A stretch of 64,000 nucleotides of DNA from Mycobacterium syngnathidarum (GCF_001942625.1 NZ_MLCL01000084.1:27069-91068), one strand, 5' to 3'; counted from the first letter of the stretch, positions 1 to 8,788 are shown. Numbers and translations are program-made. Notes: a model not told the origin generated them from the letters alone.

Positions 1-248
1 CCAGGCTCGGGCGGGGTGCTGGTGGCGGCGAACAAGCGCTCGCCCTCGGCCTGCACCACAGCGGCGAAGAAGGCCCGCTTGTCGGGGAAGTAGTGGTACA
101 TCAGGGCCCGAGACACCCCGGCGCGTTCTGCGATCTCGTCGATACGCACTTCGTCGTACGGTCGTTGGCCGAACACCTCGGCTCCCAGCGCCAGCAGCTC
201 GTTACGTCTGTCGGCGGGGGACAGCCGGCGTCTCGACTCGGCACCCAC
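1..248 (-). CDS. TetR-family transcriptional regulator (3' part outside window)
   Basis: Only the first 82 residues are inside the window. They form a TetR N-terminal DNA-binding domain: an acidic first helix, a helix-turn-helix at about residues 36-57 (DEIAERAGVSRALMYHYF) and the start of the ligand domain. The GTG start was chosen because a TAGGCT hexamer lies exactly 6 nt upstream, the leaderless arrangement. It is divergent from the cytochrome P450 with only 22 bp between the start codons, so it probably represses itself and the P450. The inducer is unknown. Confidence 0.85.
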   Translation of the reverse strand, partial: MGAESRRRLSPADRRNELLALGAEVFGQRPYDEVRIDEIAERAGVSRALMYHYFPDKRAFFAAVVQAEGERLFAATSTPPEP

Positions 249-254
249 GCCTGC

Positions 255-264
255 AGCCTAACCT
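255..264. promoter_or_regulatory. Two overlapping divergent -10 elements
   Basis: TAACCT (259-264, plus strand) ends 6 nt before the P450 ATG, and TAGGCT (260-255, minus strand) ends 6 nt before the TetR GTG. The two hexamers share the TA at 259-260, so RNA polymerase probably cannot occupy both at once. Assignment rests on the leaderless rule, not on mapped start sites. Confidence 0.55.
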
Positions 265-270
265 GGTGGC

Positions 271-1659
271 ATGACCGTCATGGGCGCGCGGACCTCAGCT
301 GGGCGGCGATATCCGAAACTTCCCCATCCGCCGCGTCGCGTGCCGTTGCTCGGGGATGTACTCAGTCTGCAGGCCGGCTCCTCGATGCAGAACGCGATGG
401 GCATGGCCGAGCTCGGGCAGGTCTGTGAGTTCCGCTTCCTGGGCGCCCGCTACGTGGTCGCCGCCGGTGCCGACGCCGTCGCCGATCTCAACGACGAAAC
501 CCGGTTCTGCAAGCATGTCGGGCCCGACATCGAGGCGCTGCGGGTCGTCGGCGGCGACGGGTTGTTCACCGCGTACAACGACGAACCGAACTGGCACAAG
601 GCTCATCAACTGCTGTTGCCCGCATTCAGCCAGGCCGCGATGCGCCGCTATCACGGGGTGATGTTCGACGTCGCAGACGAGCTGACCGACCGTTGGGACC
701 AGCGGGCCGATCTCGGCGACACCGTGGATGTCTCGGCCGACACGACCAGGGTGACGCTGGAGACCATCGGGCGGTGCGCGGCCGGGTACTCGTTCCGCTG
801 CTTCCAGGACGATGCGATGCACCCGTTCGTCGCGCACATGGTGTCCGCCCTGGTGGGAGCCGATCGCCTTGGAGTGCTGCGCGAAACCTTCCTGCCCGCG
901 CTCTTCTACCGGCGTTACGACCGCCAGGTCCGCAGCGACGCGAAGTATCTGCACGAGTTGGCCGACGACATCGTTGCCAACCGGCGAGCACGGCCATCGG
1001 ACACTCACGAGGATCTGCTGCAGATCATGCTGGAGTCCGACCTCGACGCCGCCAACATCCGCTATCAGCTGATCAACTTCCTGATTGCCGGCCACGAAAC
1101 CACCTCAGGTGCACTGTCGTTCGCGTTGTACTTCCTGTCGCAACATCCAGACGTGTTCGCCAGGGCTCGCGCCGAGGTCGATGAGGTGTGGGGCGAAGAC
1201 GCACGGCCGGACTTCGAAAAGGTCGCCAAACTTCGCTATGTGCGACGGGTTCTCGACGAGTCCTTGCGACTACAGCCGACCGTGCCGGCCTACTATCGCG
1301 CGGCCCGCCACGACACCGTGCTCGCCGGAATCCACCCGATGCGCAAGGGGGATTGGGCGCTGGCGCTGATCTCGACCCTGCACCGCGACCCGCGTTGGGG
1401 CCCCGACCCGGATGCTTTCGATCCCGACCGGTTTGCCCCCGAGCAGATGCGAGCCAGGCCAGGTGGTCTGTACAAGCCGTTCGGTACCGGCGAAAGATCA
1501 TGCATCGGGCGGCAATTCGCGCTGCACGAGGCGGTGCTGATGCTCGGCGTGCTGATCCGGCGCTACGACATGGCCGCCGATCCGGAATACTCGCTGCGGG
1601 TACAGGAGCGCCTGACCATGATGCCGTCGGGATTCCGGCTCGAGCTGCGTCGAAGGTAG
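271..1659 (+). CDS. Cytochrome P450, BM3-like heme domain without reductase
   Basis: A haem monooxygenase of 462 aa. Visible hallmarks are the I-helix oxygen-binding motif AGHETTSG (about 273-280), the ExxR motif in ESLRLQ (330-333) and the haem loop FGTGERSCIG with the axial thiolate at about Cys411. Segments such as DGLFTAYNDEPNWHKAH and FLIAGHETTSG closely resemble the fatty-acid hydroxylase P450 BM3 (CYP102), but the protein ends where that enzyme's fused FMN/FAD reductase would begin. It must therefore take electrons from separate partners, none of which is encoded nearby. The leaderless ATG sets the start. A fatty-acid-like substrate is only an inference from similarity. Confidence 0.93.
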   Translation: MTVMGARTSAGRRYPKLPHPPRRVPLLGDVLSLQAGSSMQNAMGMAELGQVCEFRFLGARYVVAAGADAVADLNDETRFCKHVGPDIEALRVVGGDGLFTAYNDEPNWHKAHQLLLPAFSQAAMRRYHGVMFDVADELTDRWDQRADLGDTVDVSADTTRVTLETIGRCAAGYSFRCFQDDAMHPFVAHMVSALVGADRLGVLRETFLPALFYRRYDRQVRSDAKYLHELADDIVANRRARPSDTHEDLLQIMLESDLDAANIRYQLINFLIAGHETTSGALSFALYFLSQHPDVFARARAEVDEVWGEDARPDFEKVAKLRYVRRVLDESLRLQPTVPAYYRAARHDTVLAGIHPMRKGDWALALISTLHRDPRWGPDPDAFDPDRFAPEQMRARPGGLYKPFGTGERSCIGRQFALHEAVLMLGVLIRRYDMAADPEYSLRVQERLTMMPSGFRLELRRR

Positions 1660-1704
1660 TCGTTCGTATACGCATGAAACGCCCCGAATCGGGGTACCGT
1701 TTGC

Positions 1705-3186
1705 GTGGACAGAACCCCAGTGTCGGCAGGTCCGCGTATGGAATGGTTCATCGCAGACGAATATTGGTTGGCCAGGCAGGTGTTGCAGCGGGGGACCGCC
1801 GCGATCTACCTGATCGCGTTCATCGTGGCGGCCCGGCAGTTCCGCGCGCTCCTCGGTGAGCGAGGCCTGCTGCCGATACCCCGTTTCCTGGCCGTCAACT
1901 CATTCCGGCAGGCCCCGAGCCTGTTCCAGTTCCACTACTCGGACCGCTTTTTCGCCGCGGTGTGTATCGCCGGGGCCGTGATCTCCGCAGCACTGGTGGT
2001 GGGATTCGGCGACCTGGTGCCGCTGTGGGCCGCGATGCTGACCTGGTTACTGGTCTGGGTGCTCTACCTGTCGATCGTCAACGTCGGCCAGACCTGGTAT
2101 TCGTTCGGCTGGGAATCGCTGTTGCTCGAAGCCGGGTTTCTGGTGACGTTCCTGGGCAACGACGACGTCGGCCCGCCGCTGCTGGTGCTGTGGCTGGCCC
2201 GCTGGCTGGTTTTCCGCGTCGAGTTCGGCGCCGGCTTGATCAAGCTGCGAGGTGACCCGTGCTGGCGCAACCTGACCTGCCTGTACTACCACCACGAGAC
2301 ACAACCCATGCCTGGGCCGCTGAGTTGGTTCTTCCACCACCTGCCCAAACCGCTGCACCGAATCGAGGTGGCCGGCAACCACTTCGCCCAAATCGTCGTA
2401 CCCTTCGCGTTGTTCGCCCCGCAGCCGGTGGCCGGTGCGGCGGCGATCGTCGTCATCGTCACCCAACTGTGGCTGGTCGCTTCGGGGAACTTCGCCTGGC
2501 TCAATTGGATAACCATCGTTCTGGCGTTCAGTGCGATCTCGGATTCCACCGCAGCGGTGTTGCTGCCGCTGCCAGAACACCAATTCGGCCAGACGCCAAC
2601 CTGGTTCACCGTCGTGGTCATCGGCTTTGCGGTGGCAGTGGCCTGCCTGAGTTACCGGCCGGCACGCAACCTCATCTCCAGAAGACAGCGGATGAACGCC
2701 TCTTACAACCGCTATCACCTGGTCAATTCCTACGGGGCATTCGGCACCGTCGGTCGCACCCGCGACGAGGTGGTGTTGGAGGGCACCTCGGACCCGCAGC
2801 TCAGCGATCACACCGTCTGGAAGGAATACGAGTTCAAGGGCAAGCCAGGCGATGTCCACAGGTGGCCACGGCAGTTCGCGCCCTACCACCTACGGCTCGA
2901 CTGGTTGATGTGGTTCGCCGCGATATCGCCGGCATATGCCCACGGCTGGCTACGTATGCTGCTGACCCGGCTCCTGGAGAACGACCGAGCTACGCTGAAG
3001 CTATTGCGGCACAACCCGTTCCCCGATACACCGCCGAGGTATGTCCGCGCCACGCTATACCGCTATGAGTTCAGCACCTGGACCGAACTTCGTCGAGAGC
3101 ACATTTGGTGGCACCGCATCTCGCTGGGCGTGTATGTACCGCCGCAAACCCTGCCTTCCGGACGCTCATCTGCCGGCGCGCAATGA
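1705..3186 (+). CDS. Lipase maturation factor family membrane protein
   Basis: A polytopic membrane protein of up to 493 aa with six or more hydrophobic segments in the first 320 residues and a soluble C-terminal region. The run YSFGWESLLLEAGF followed by FRVEFGAGLIKLRGDPCW is characteristic of the lipase maturation factor (LMF1-like) family, whose vertebrate members help lipases fold; the bacterial role is unknown. GTG 1705 is the longest start, but ATG 1738 (MEWFIADEYW) fits the family N-terminus better. It overlaps the oppositely oriented SDR gene by 21 bp at its 3' end. Confidence 0.88.
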   Translation: MDRTPVSAGPRMEWFIADEYWLARQVLQRGTAAIYLIAFIVAARQFRALLGERGLLPIPRFLAVNSFRQAPSLFQFHYSDRFFAAVCIAGAVISAALVVGFGDLVPLWAAMLTWLLVWVLYLSIVNVGQTWYSFGWESLLLEAGFLVTFLGNDDVGPPLLVLWLARWLVFRVEFGAGLIKLRGDPCWRNLTCLYYHHETQPMPGPLSWFFHHLPKPLHRIEVAGNHFAQIVVPFALFAPQPVAGAAAIVVIVTQLWLVASGNFAWLNWITIVLAFSAISDSTAAVLLPLPEHQFGQTPTWFTVVVIGFAVAVACLSYRPARNLISRRQRMNASYNRYHLVNSYGAFGTVGRTRDEVVLEGTSDPQLSDHTVWKEYEFKGKPGDVHRWPRQFAPYHLRLDWLMWFAAISPAYAHGWLRMLLTRLLENDRATLKLLRHNPFPDTPPRYVRATLYRYEFSTWTELRREHIWWHRISLGVYVPPQTLPSGRSSAGAQ

Positions 3187-3969
3187 TCGCTGGTAACGGC
3201 GCATCCCCGCGATCCACCGGCCGTAATCGGAGCCCTTGTGGCGGTACATGTCGAGCACCTGCGGGTGGGGGAGGACAAGGAATTGGTCCGTCTTGACCGC
3301 GTCGACGGTGGCCGACGCGACATCCTGGGCGCTGATCACCTCACCGGACTGCACGATCGACGCCGCACCCGCCGCGGCATCCGGATTCGCCGAAGTGCGC
3401 ACCGCATCGAGCAGTGGCGTGTCCACGCCCAGTGGGCATACGCAGCTGACCCCGATGCCGTCGTCGCCGTACGTGATGGCCAGCCATTCAGCGAATCCGA
3501 CCGCCGCGTGTTTGGTGACGGCATATCCGGCGGCGCCGATCTGGGACAGCAAGCCCGCCGCCGACGCAACCGATACGAAATAGCCTCTACCGCGTGACGA
3601 CCATTGCGGGACAAGCACTTGTGCTGCCCGGATGTGCGACCGCAGATTGACATCCAAGATCGCGTCCCAGTCCTCGTCCGCGCCGAGGCCGGGCGCGCCG
3701 ATGATCCCGGCGTTGGCGACATAGATGTCGACCGGGCCGAACTCGGTGGCGGTCAGCGCCTCGACATCGGCCGTAACACCGGCGTCCGCCCGGATTCCCA
3801 GCGCCTGCCCGCCGTGGGAACGGATCTGTGCGGCGGTCTGTTCGGCCGCGTCGGCGTCGAGGTCGGCGGCCACGACGCGGGCCCCGTCCGCGGCGAACGA
3901 TTCGGCCAGGGCCCGGCCGATGCCTGATCCCGCGCCGGTGACTACCGCGACCGAGTTTTCAATCTGCAT
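3166..3969 (-). CDS. SDR-family oxidoreductase
   Basis: A classical short-chain dehydrogenase/reductase of 267 aa. It has the Rossmann glycine motif TGAGSGIG (11-18), the NAG motif (86-88), a catalytic serine near 136 and the Tyr149/Lys153 pair in YAVTK. An acidic residue after the second strand (AADLD) suggests NAD(H), though this is only a rule of thumb. It begins 51 bp downstream of pcd on the same strand and may be co-transcribed with it. The substrate cannot be told from sequence. Confidence 0.9.
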   Translation of the reverse strand: MQIENSVAVVTGAGSGIGRALAESFAADGARVVAADLDADAAEQTAAQIRSHGGQALGIRADAGVTADVEALTATEFGPVDIYVANAGIIGAPGLGADEDWDAILDVNLRSHIRAAQVLVPQWSSRGRGYFVSVASAAGLLSQIGAAGYAVTKHAAVGFAEWLAITYGDDGIGVSCVCPLGVDTPLLDAVRTSANPDAAAGAASIVQSGEVISAQDVASATVDAVKTDQFLVLPHPQVLDMYRHKGSDYGRWIAGMRRYQRSLRAGR

Positions 3970-4020
3970 GCCTCCTGCTTACCCGACGTGACCTCGGTGC
4001 CCGTTCGGCGGCACCACATG

Positions 4021-5571
4021 TCACCCGAAATGCACGCCCTGGGCCAGTGGCAGCTCCGACGAGTAGTTGACGGTGTTGGTCGCTCGACGCATGTAGGCCT
4101 TCCACGCGTCCGACCCGGATTCACGGCCGCCACCGGTGTGCTTCTCACCGCCGAACGCGCCGCCGATCTCGGCACCGGAGGTCCCGATGTTGACGTTGGC
4201 GATGCCGCAGTCGGATCCGTCGGCAGCCAGGAACCGTTCGGCCTCGCGCACGTCGGTGGTGAAGATCGCCGACGAAAGGCCCTGCGGCACCGCGTTGTTC
4301 AGGGCGATTGCGTCGTCGATATCGTCGTAGGTGAGTACGTAGAGGATGGGGGCGAACGTCTCGGTGTGCACGATCTCGGTCTGTGCAGGCATCCTGACCA
4401 CGGCCGGCGCGACGTAGAACGCCCCTTCATCTCCCAGATCGTGACGCTCGCCGCCGAAGACCTCGCCGCCATCGGCCTCGGCCTGCTCCAGCGCTCCGAC
4501 CATGTCGCGGTAGGCGCGGGTGTGAATGAGCGGGCCGACCAGGGTCCCGTCCCGGCTCGGGTCACCGATGGGCAGGCTCTGATACGCCGAGACGATTCGC
4601 GACACCAGCTCATCGGCGATGGAGGAGTGCACGATCAACCGGCGCAGCGTGGTGCAACGTTGTCCGGCAGTGCCCGCGGCGGAGAACACGATGGCACGTA
4701 CCGCGAGGTCCAGATCGGCCGAGGGGGTGACGATCGCAGCGTTGTTGCCGCCGAGTTCGAGCAGCACCTTGCCGAACCGTGCCGCCACCCGCGGACCGAC
4801 CTGTTGGCCCATCCGTACCGAACCGGTCGCGCTGACCAGCGCCACCCGCGGATCGTCGACCAATTGCTCTCCCAGTTCGCGGCCGCCGAGGATCAGCCGA
4901 GACACGGCAGCAGGGGCGCCCACGTCGGTTGCGGCTCGTTCGACCAGGGCCTGGCAGGCGATCGCGGTCAGCGGGGTCAGCTCGGAGGGCTTCCACACCA
5001 CGGTGTCGCCGCACACCAGCGCGACCGCGGTGTTCCACGCCCACACCGCCACCGGGAAATTGAATGCGGTGACGACCCCGACGACGCCCAACGGGTGCCA
5101 GGTCTCCATCAGCCGGTGCCCGGGGCGTTCGGAAGCGATTGTGCGGCCGTACAACTGGCGCGAGAGGCCGACGGCGAACTGGCAGATGTCGATCATCTCC
5201 TGCACTTCGCCCAGTGCTTCGGAGGTGATCTTGCCCGCCTCCACCGTCACCAGGGTCGCCAGATCCGTCTTGTGCTCGACAAGCAGTTCGCCCAGGCGGG
5301 CCACCAGTGCGCCGCGCACCGGGGCAGGGGTGGTACGCCAGGTCGAGAATGCCTGTGCGGCATCGGCAATCACGGCGTCAACGTGTTCGGGACTGTCCTC
5401 GGACAGGGTGAACAGCACGTCGCCGCTGATCGGGGTGCTGGCATGCAGGCCGGGCCCGGGAGCGGTCGGCTCGGCCAGTGCCGGCGTCGCGCCGACGGCG
5501 GCCAACGCCTGCCGCACCCGCCGACGCAGCTCCTGCGCGGTGGGCAGATCCGTCCGTTCAGTGGTGGTCAT
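4021..5571 (-). CDS. pcd: Piperideine-6-carboxylate / 2-aminoadipate-semialdehyde dehydrogenase
   Basis: An aldehyde dehydrogenase-superfamily enzyme of 516 aa. The general-base glutamate lies in LLELGGNN and the catalytic cysteine in GQRCTTLRR. The family and the adjacent lat and lrpA genes identify it as the enzyme oxidising the semialdehyde (in equilibrium with piperideine-6-carboxylate) made by lysine 6-aminotransferase to 2-aminoadipate. It starts 41 bp from, and divergent to, lrpA, so an Lrp-type regulator bound between them could control both. The same trio is adjacent in M. tuberculosis. Confidence 0.93.
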   Translation of the reverse strand: MTTTERTDLPTAQELRRRVRQALAAVGATPALAEPTAPGPGLHASTPISGDVLFTLSEDSPEHVDAVIADAAQAFSTWRTTPAPVRGALVARLGELLVEHKTDLATLVTVEAGKITSEALGEVQEMIDICQFAVGLSRQLYGRTIASERPGHRLMETWHPLGVVGVVTAFNFPVAVWAWNTAVALVCGDTVVWKPSELTPLTAIACQALVERAATDVGAPAAVSRLILGGRELGEQLVDDPRVALVSATGSVRMGQQVGPRVAARFGKVLLELGGNNAAIVTPSADLDLAVRAIVFSAAGTAGQRCTTLRRLIVHSSIADELVSRIVSAYQSLPIGDPSRDGTLVGPLIHTRAYRDMVGALEQAEADGGEVFGGERHDLGDEGAFYVAPAVVRMPAQTEIVHTETFAPILYVLTYDDIDDAIALNNAVPQGLSSAIFTTDVREAERFLAADGSDCGIANVNIGTSGAEIGGAFGGEKHTGGGRESGSDAWKAYMRRATNTVNYSSELPLAQGVHFG

Positions 5572-5612
5572 CGTGTGCCTTTCTGGTTGGCTGCGGCGTT
5601 ACAGTGCGGGCC

Positions 5613-6077
5613 ATGGGTGAAGCCGACGAATACGTGCTGGACGACACCGACCGGACCCTCGTCCGCGCGCTCGCCGCTGACGGCAGGTCCACGTTGGCGC
5701 AACTGGCCTCGGCGGCCGGGTTGTCGGTATCGGCGGTGCAGGCGCGGGTGCGGCGGCTGGAGTCGCGGGGTGTCGTGACCGGATACGCCGCACGGCTCAA
5801 TCCCGAGGCGCTGGGCAACATGCTGTCGGCGTTCGTCGCCATCACTCCTCTCGATCCTTCTCAACCCGATGATGCGCCTGCCCGGCTGCAGCACATCCCC
5901 GAAATCGAATCGTGCCACTCGGTGGCCGGCGAGGAGAGTTACATCCTGCTGGTCCGGGTGGCCTCGGCCCGGGCGTTGGAGGACCTGCTTCAGCGGATCA
6001 GGACCGCAGCCAACGTCCGGACTCGCAGCACCATCATCTTGCAGACATTTTACAGCGGACGGGACCATATTCCGTAA
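5613..6077 (+). CDS. lrpA: Lrp/AsnC-family regulator of lysine catabolism
   Basis: A 154-aa Lrp/AsnC protein: an N-terminal helix-turn-helix (about residues 12-55, with LAQLASAAGLSVSAVQARVR) and a C-terminal RAM ligand-binding domain. ATG 5613 was chosen because TACAGT lies 7 nt upstream (leaderless). It sits between divergent pcd and the downstream lat gene, the order in other mycobacteria where the protein is an amino-acid-responsive starvation regulator. Its TAA stop codon lies inside the palindrome in front of lat. Confidence 0.93.
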   Translation: MGEADEYVLDDTDRTLVRALAADGRSTLAQLASAAGLSVSAVQARVRRLESRGVVTGYAARLNPEALGNMLSAFVAITPLDPSQPDDAPARLQHIPEIESCHSVAGEESYILLVRVASARALEDLLQRIRTAANVRTRSTIILQTFYSGRDHIP

Positions 6078-6090
6078 CAGTTACTGTTAT
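6074..6090. promoter_or_regulatory. Palindromic operator candidate upstream of lat
   Basis: GTAACAG, a 3-nt spacer TTA, then CTGTTAT: a near-perfect 7-bp inverted repeat with one end mismatch. It overlaps the lrpA stop codon and lies 40 bp before the lat start, so an Lrp dimer site is a natural guess. No binding evidence is available. Confidence 0.5.
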
Positions 6091-6117
6091 GGCGGGCATG
6101 TGCCGTAAAAATGCCGT

Positions 6118-6123
6118 TAGCAT
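6118..6123 (+). promoter_or_regulatory. Leaderless -10 element of lat
   Basis: TAGCAT followed by exactly 6 nt and the lat ATG at 6130, matching the TANNNT rule for leaderless mycobacterial transcripts. No clear -35 is seen. Confidence 0.55.
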
Positions 6124-6129
6124 GGTGTC

Positions 6130-7467
6130 ATGACCGCAGTGCTGACGAACATGCCGACCATAACGCCCGAGCGGGTGCGCGCGGTCCTGGCGCGCAGCAT
6201 CCTGACCGACGGTTTCGACTTCGTGCTCGATCTGGAGCGCTCTCGCGGCTCGTATCTGGTGGACGCGCGCAGCGGCGAACGCTTCCTGGACATGTTCACT
6301 TTCTTCGCCTCGTCGGCGCTCGGGATGAACCACCCGGCCCTGGCCGGCGAAGCATTCCGTGCCGAGCTGGCCCAGGCCGCAATCAACAAGCCGAGCAATT
6401 CCGACATCTACAGCGTGCCGATGGCCCGGTTCGTCGACACCTTCCGCCGCGTGCTCGGTGACCCCGACCTGCCGCATCTGTTCTTCGTCGACGGTGGTGC
6501 GCTGGCAGTCGAGAACGCGCTCAAAGTGGCCTTCGACTGGAAGAGCAGGCACAACGAGGCACGGGGCATTGACCCGGCGTTGGGCACCAAGGTGCTGCAC
6601 CTGCGCGGAGCCTTCCACGGCCGCAGCGGGTACACCATGTCGCTGACCAACACCGACCCCGTCAAGGTGGCCCGCTTCCCGAAGTTCGACTGGCCTCGCA
6701 TCGACGCTCCTTACCTGCGTCCGGACGCGGATATTGCTGCGCTCGAAGCTGATTCGCTGCGGGCGGCCAGGGCTGTCTTCGAGGCCCACCCCCACGACAT
6801 TGCCTGCTTCATCGCCGAGCCGATCCAGGGTGAGGGCGGCGATCGCCACCTACGCCCGGAGTTCTTCGCGGCAATGCGCACGCTGTGCGACGAGTTCGAC
6901 GCCCTGTTCATTTTCGACGAAGTGCAGACCGGATGCGGGATCACCGGAACTGCTTGGGCATACCAGCAATTGGGGGTCAGCCCGGACGTGGTCGCGTTCG
7001 GGAAGAAAACACAGGTGTGCGGAGTGATGGCCGGAGGCAAGGTCGACGACGTCGCCGACAACGTCTTCACGGTGAGCTCGCGGATCAACTCCACCTGGGG
7101 CGGCAACCTGGTAGACATGGTGCGGTCTCGGCGCATCCTCGAAGTCATCGAGGCCGAGAATCTGATCCACAATGCCGCGATGACGGGTGACTACCTGCTC
7201 GGTCAGTTGCGCGCGCTGGCACGAGATTTCCCCGGAAACGTCGTCAATGCCCGGGGCCGAGGGCTGATGTGCGCGTTCAGCCTGCCCACCACAGCCGCGC
7301 GGGACCAGCTGGTACGGCGGTTGTGGGACCGGCACGTCATCATGCTGCCGAGCGGGACCGACTCGGTGCGGTTCCGGCCGGCGCTGAGCGTGACCCGCGA
7401 GCAGATCGACGAGTGCCTCGCGGCGGTGCGAGATGCACTGCGATCGCCGCTGACGGCTCAGGGCTGA
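6130..7467 (+). CDS. lat: L-lysine 6-aminotransferase
   Basis: A PLP-dependent class-III aminotransferase of 445 aa that moves the epsilon-amino group of lysine to 2-oxoglutarate. FDEVQTG carries the cofactor-binding aspartate and FGKKTQVCG the Schiff-base lysine (292-293). The product is the semialdehyde consumed by Pcd, encoded 0.6 kb away. In M. tuberculosis the orthologue is strongly induced in persistence models. Its 3' end overlaps the convergent nuclease-like gene by 10 bp. Confidence 0.95.
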   Translation: MTAVLTNMPTITPERVRAVLARSILTDGFDFVLDLERSRGSYLVDARSGERFLDMFTFFASSALGMNHPALAGEAFRAELAQAAINKPSNSDIYSVPMARFVDTFRRVLGDPDLPHLFFVDGGALAVENALKVAFDWKSRHNEARGIDPALGTKVLHLRGAFHGRSGYTMSLTNTDPVKVARFPKFDWPRIDAPYLRPDADIAALEADSLRAARAVFEAHPHDIACFIAEPIQGEGGDRHLRPEFFAAMRTLCDEFDALFIFDEVQTGCGITGTAWAYQQLGVSPDVVAFGKKTQVCGVMAGGKVDDVADNVFTVSSRINSTWGGNLVDMVRSRRILEVIEAENLIHNAAMTGDYLLGQLRALARDFPGNVVNARGRGLMCAFSLPTTAARDQLVRRLWDRHVIMLPSGTDSVRFRPALSVTREQIDECLAAVRDALRSPLTAQG

Positions 7468-8030
7468 TCGGCGGGTTCTTCTGACGACGCCGCGCGACGC
7501 AGGATCGACTTGAGCCGGGGCAGGTCGGCTCCGGCCACCAGCTCGCAACCGTGCAGTGCGGCGAGTTTGCGTGCGGCCGGGGTGAAATCGTTGTTCGTCA
7601 CCACCATTGTTCTGGCGCAGTCCTGCATCGGCGCGCCGGCGACGACCTCCTGTACGGCGCTCGCGCCCACCGGCCGGGACAGTCGTTTGCATTGCACGGC
7701 AATCCGGTTCGGCCGGCGACCGACGATGAGATCCACCCCCCAGTCCCCGGTCAGCGGCGTCATGATCACCGGAAGCCCACAGGTCCGGGCCACATGGGCC
7801 ACATGGTCTTCGAACTCCAGCCCGGTCATCTCCGCGGACGCGTCCTCGCGCGTGCTCGGGGTACTGACCCCATGGAATGTGCCCAGCAGGAATCGGGGAG
7901 CGGCCGCCAGCATCACGGGCGCCAGCAGGCCGATGACCAGGCTCCATGCCGTGTCGACGCCGGCAAGGTGACTCGCGATCGCGGCCGCTGCGCCGGCCGC
8001 GATGAACATCTTGATCCGAAGCCGCCTCAC
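7458..8030 (-). CDS. Membrane-anchored Mrr-like restriction-endonuclease-fold protein
   Basis: A 190-aa protein with two hydrophobic helices at the N-terminus (about 8-27 and 31-52) and a cytoplasmic PD-(D/E)xK-type nuclease fold. GLEFEDHV supplies the leading Glu, GDWGVDLIV the Asp and VQCKR the Q-x-K signature of Mrr_cat domains. GTG 8030 was preferred over longer frames because TACATT lies 6 nt upstream (leaderless) and the protein then opens just before the first helix. No methyltransferase is nearby, so a classical restriction role is unlikely; the function is unknown. Confidence 0.78.
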   Translation of the reverse strand: MRRLRIKMFIAAGAAAAIASHLAGVDTAWSLVIGLLAPVMLAAAPRFLLGTFHGVSTPSTREDASAEMTGLEFEDHVAHVARTCGLPVIMTPLTGDWGVDLIVGRRPNRIAVQCKRLSRPVGASAVQEVVAGAPMQDCARTMVVTNNDFTPAARKLAALHGCELVAGADLPRLKSILRRAASSEEPADQP

Positions 8031-8101
8031 GGGCCGAATGTAGATGGGCCCTGTGACAAATCGGCTGACCCGCTGCCAGCTCGGCGCGCTAATCTCAACC
8101 C

Positions 8102-8788
8102 GTGACGAGTGATCCCGCGGCGGGGAACCCCGATTCGCCGATCGAGCATGCCTTTGCCGGTGGCGAGGCGCAGCGCGTCGGCTGGTTCCGGTTCTATTTC
8201 GCCGACGAGCGCTGGGAGTGGTCACCCCAGGTAGAGCGGATGCACGGGTATGAGCCCGGCACCGCCCGTCCAACAACCGAGCTGGTGCTGTCCCACAAGC
8301 ACCCAGAGGACTACGGACAGGTCGCTGCGACTCTGCTGGAGATCCGACGGACCTCCAGCGCGTTCAGCACCCGCCACCGCATCCTCGACACCTCGGGGGA
8401 TGTCCACCACGTCGTCGTAGTCGGGGATCAGCTTTTCGACGACGCCGGCGCGGTCATCGGAACGCACGGTTTCTACGTCGATGTCTCGCCGTCGATCAGC
8501 CAGGCACGAGAGGACGCCGTCACCGAGGCGGTAGCCGAGATCGCCGAGGCGCGTAGTGCCATCGACCAGGTCAAAGGGATGTTGATGCTGATCTATCGCA
8601 TCAACGCAGATGCGGCATTCGAGCTGCTCAAATGGCGGTCTCAGGAAACCAACACCAAATTACGGGCGTTGGCCGAACAGCTGGCCGAGGACTTCCTGGG
8701 TCTGGACTACGCCGAGACACTCCCTGAGCGCGCGATCTTGGACCGCTTGCTGTTGACGGCCCACCTGCGCGTCCGCCCGGAGGTTTAA
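8102..8788 (+). CDS. PAS and ANTAR domain RNA-binding regulator
   Basis: A 228-aa protein with an N-terminal PAS-like sensor (about 25-125) and a C-terminal ANTAR domain (about 145-205, with AIDQVKGMLMLIYRI and the conserved Ala/Phe helix). ANTAR domains bind paired hexaloop hairpins in nascent RNA and prevent transcription termination. The GTG start has TAATCT exactly 6 nt upstream. It is divergent from the Mrr-like gene with 71 bp between starts. Signal and RNA targets cannot be inferred. Confidence 0.85.
   Translation: MTSDPAAGNPDSPIEHAFAGGEAQRVGWFRFYFADERWEWSPQVERMHGYEPGTARPTTELVLSHKHPEDYGQVAATLLEIRRTSSAFSTRHRILDTSGDVHHVVVVGDQLFDDAGAVIGTHGFYVDVSPSISQAREDAVTEAVAEIAEARSAIDQVKGMLMLIYRINADAAFELLKWRSQETNTKLRALAEQLAEDFLGLDYAETLPERAILDRLLLTAHLRVRPEV

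Noticed and set aside
295..1095. Minus-strand frame inside the P450 gene
   Set aside because: Shadow of the P450 codons; no family features.
3988..5778. Long plus-strand reading frame (about 596 codons) opposite pcd
   Set aside because: It mirrors the codon bias of the pcd gene on the other strand, has no recognisable motif, and pcd is unmistakable.
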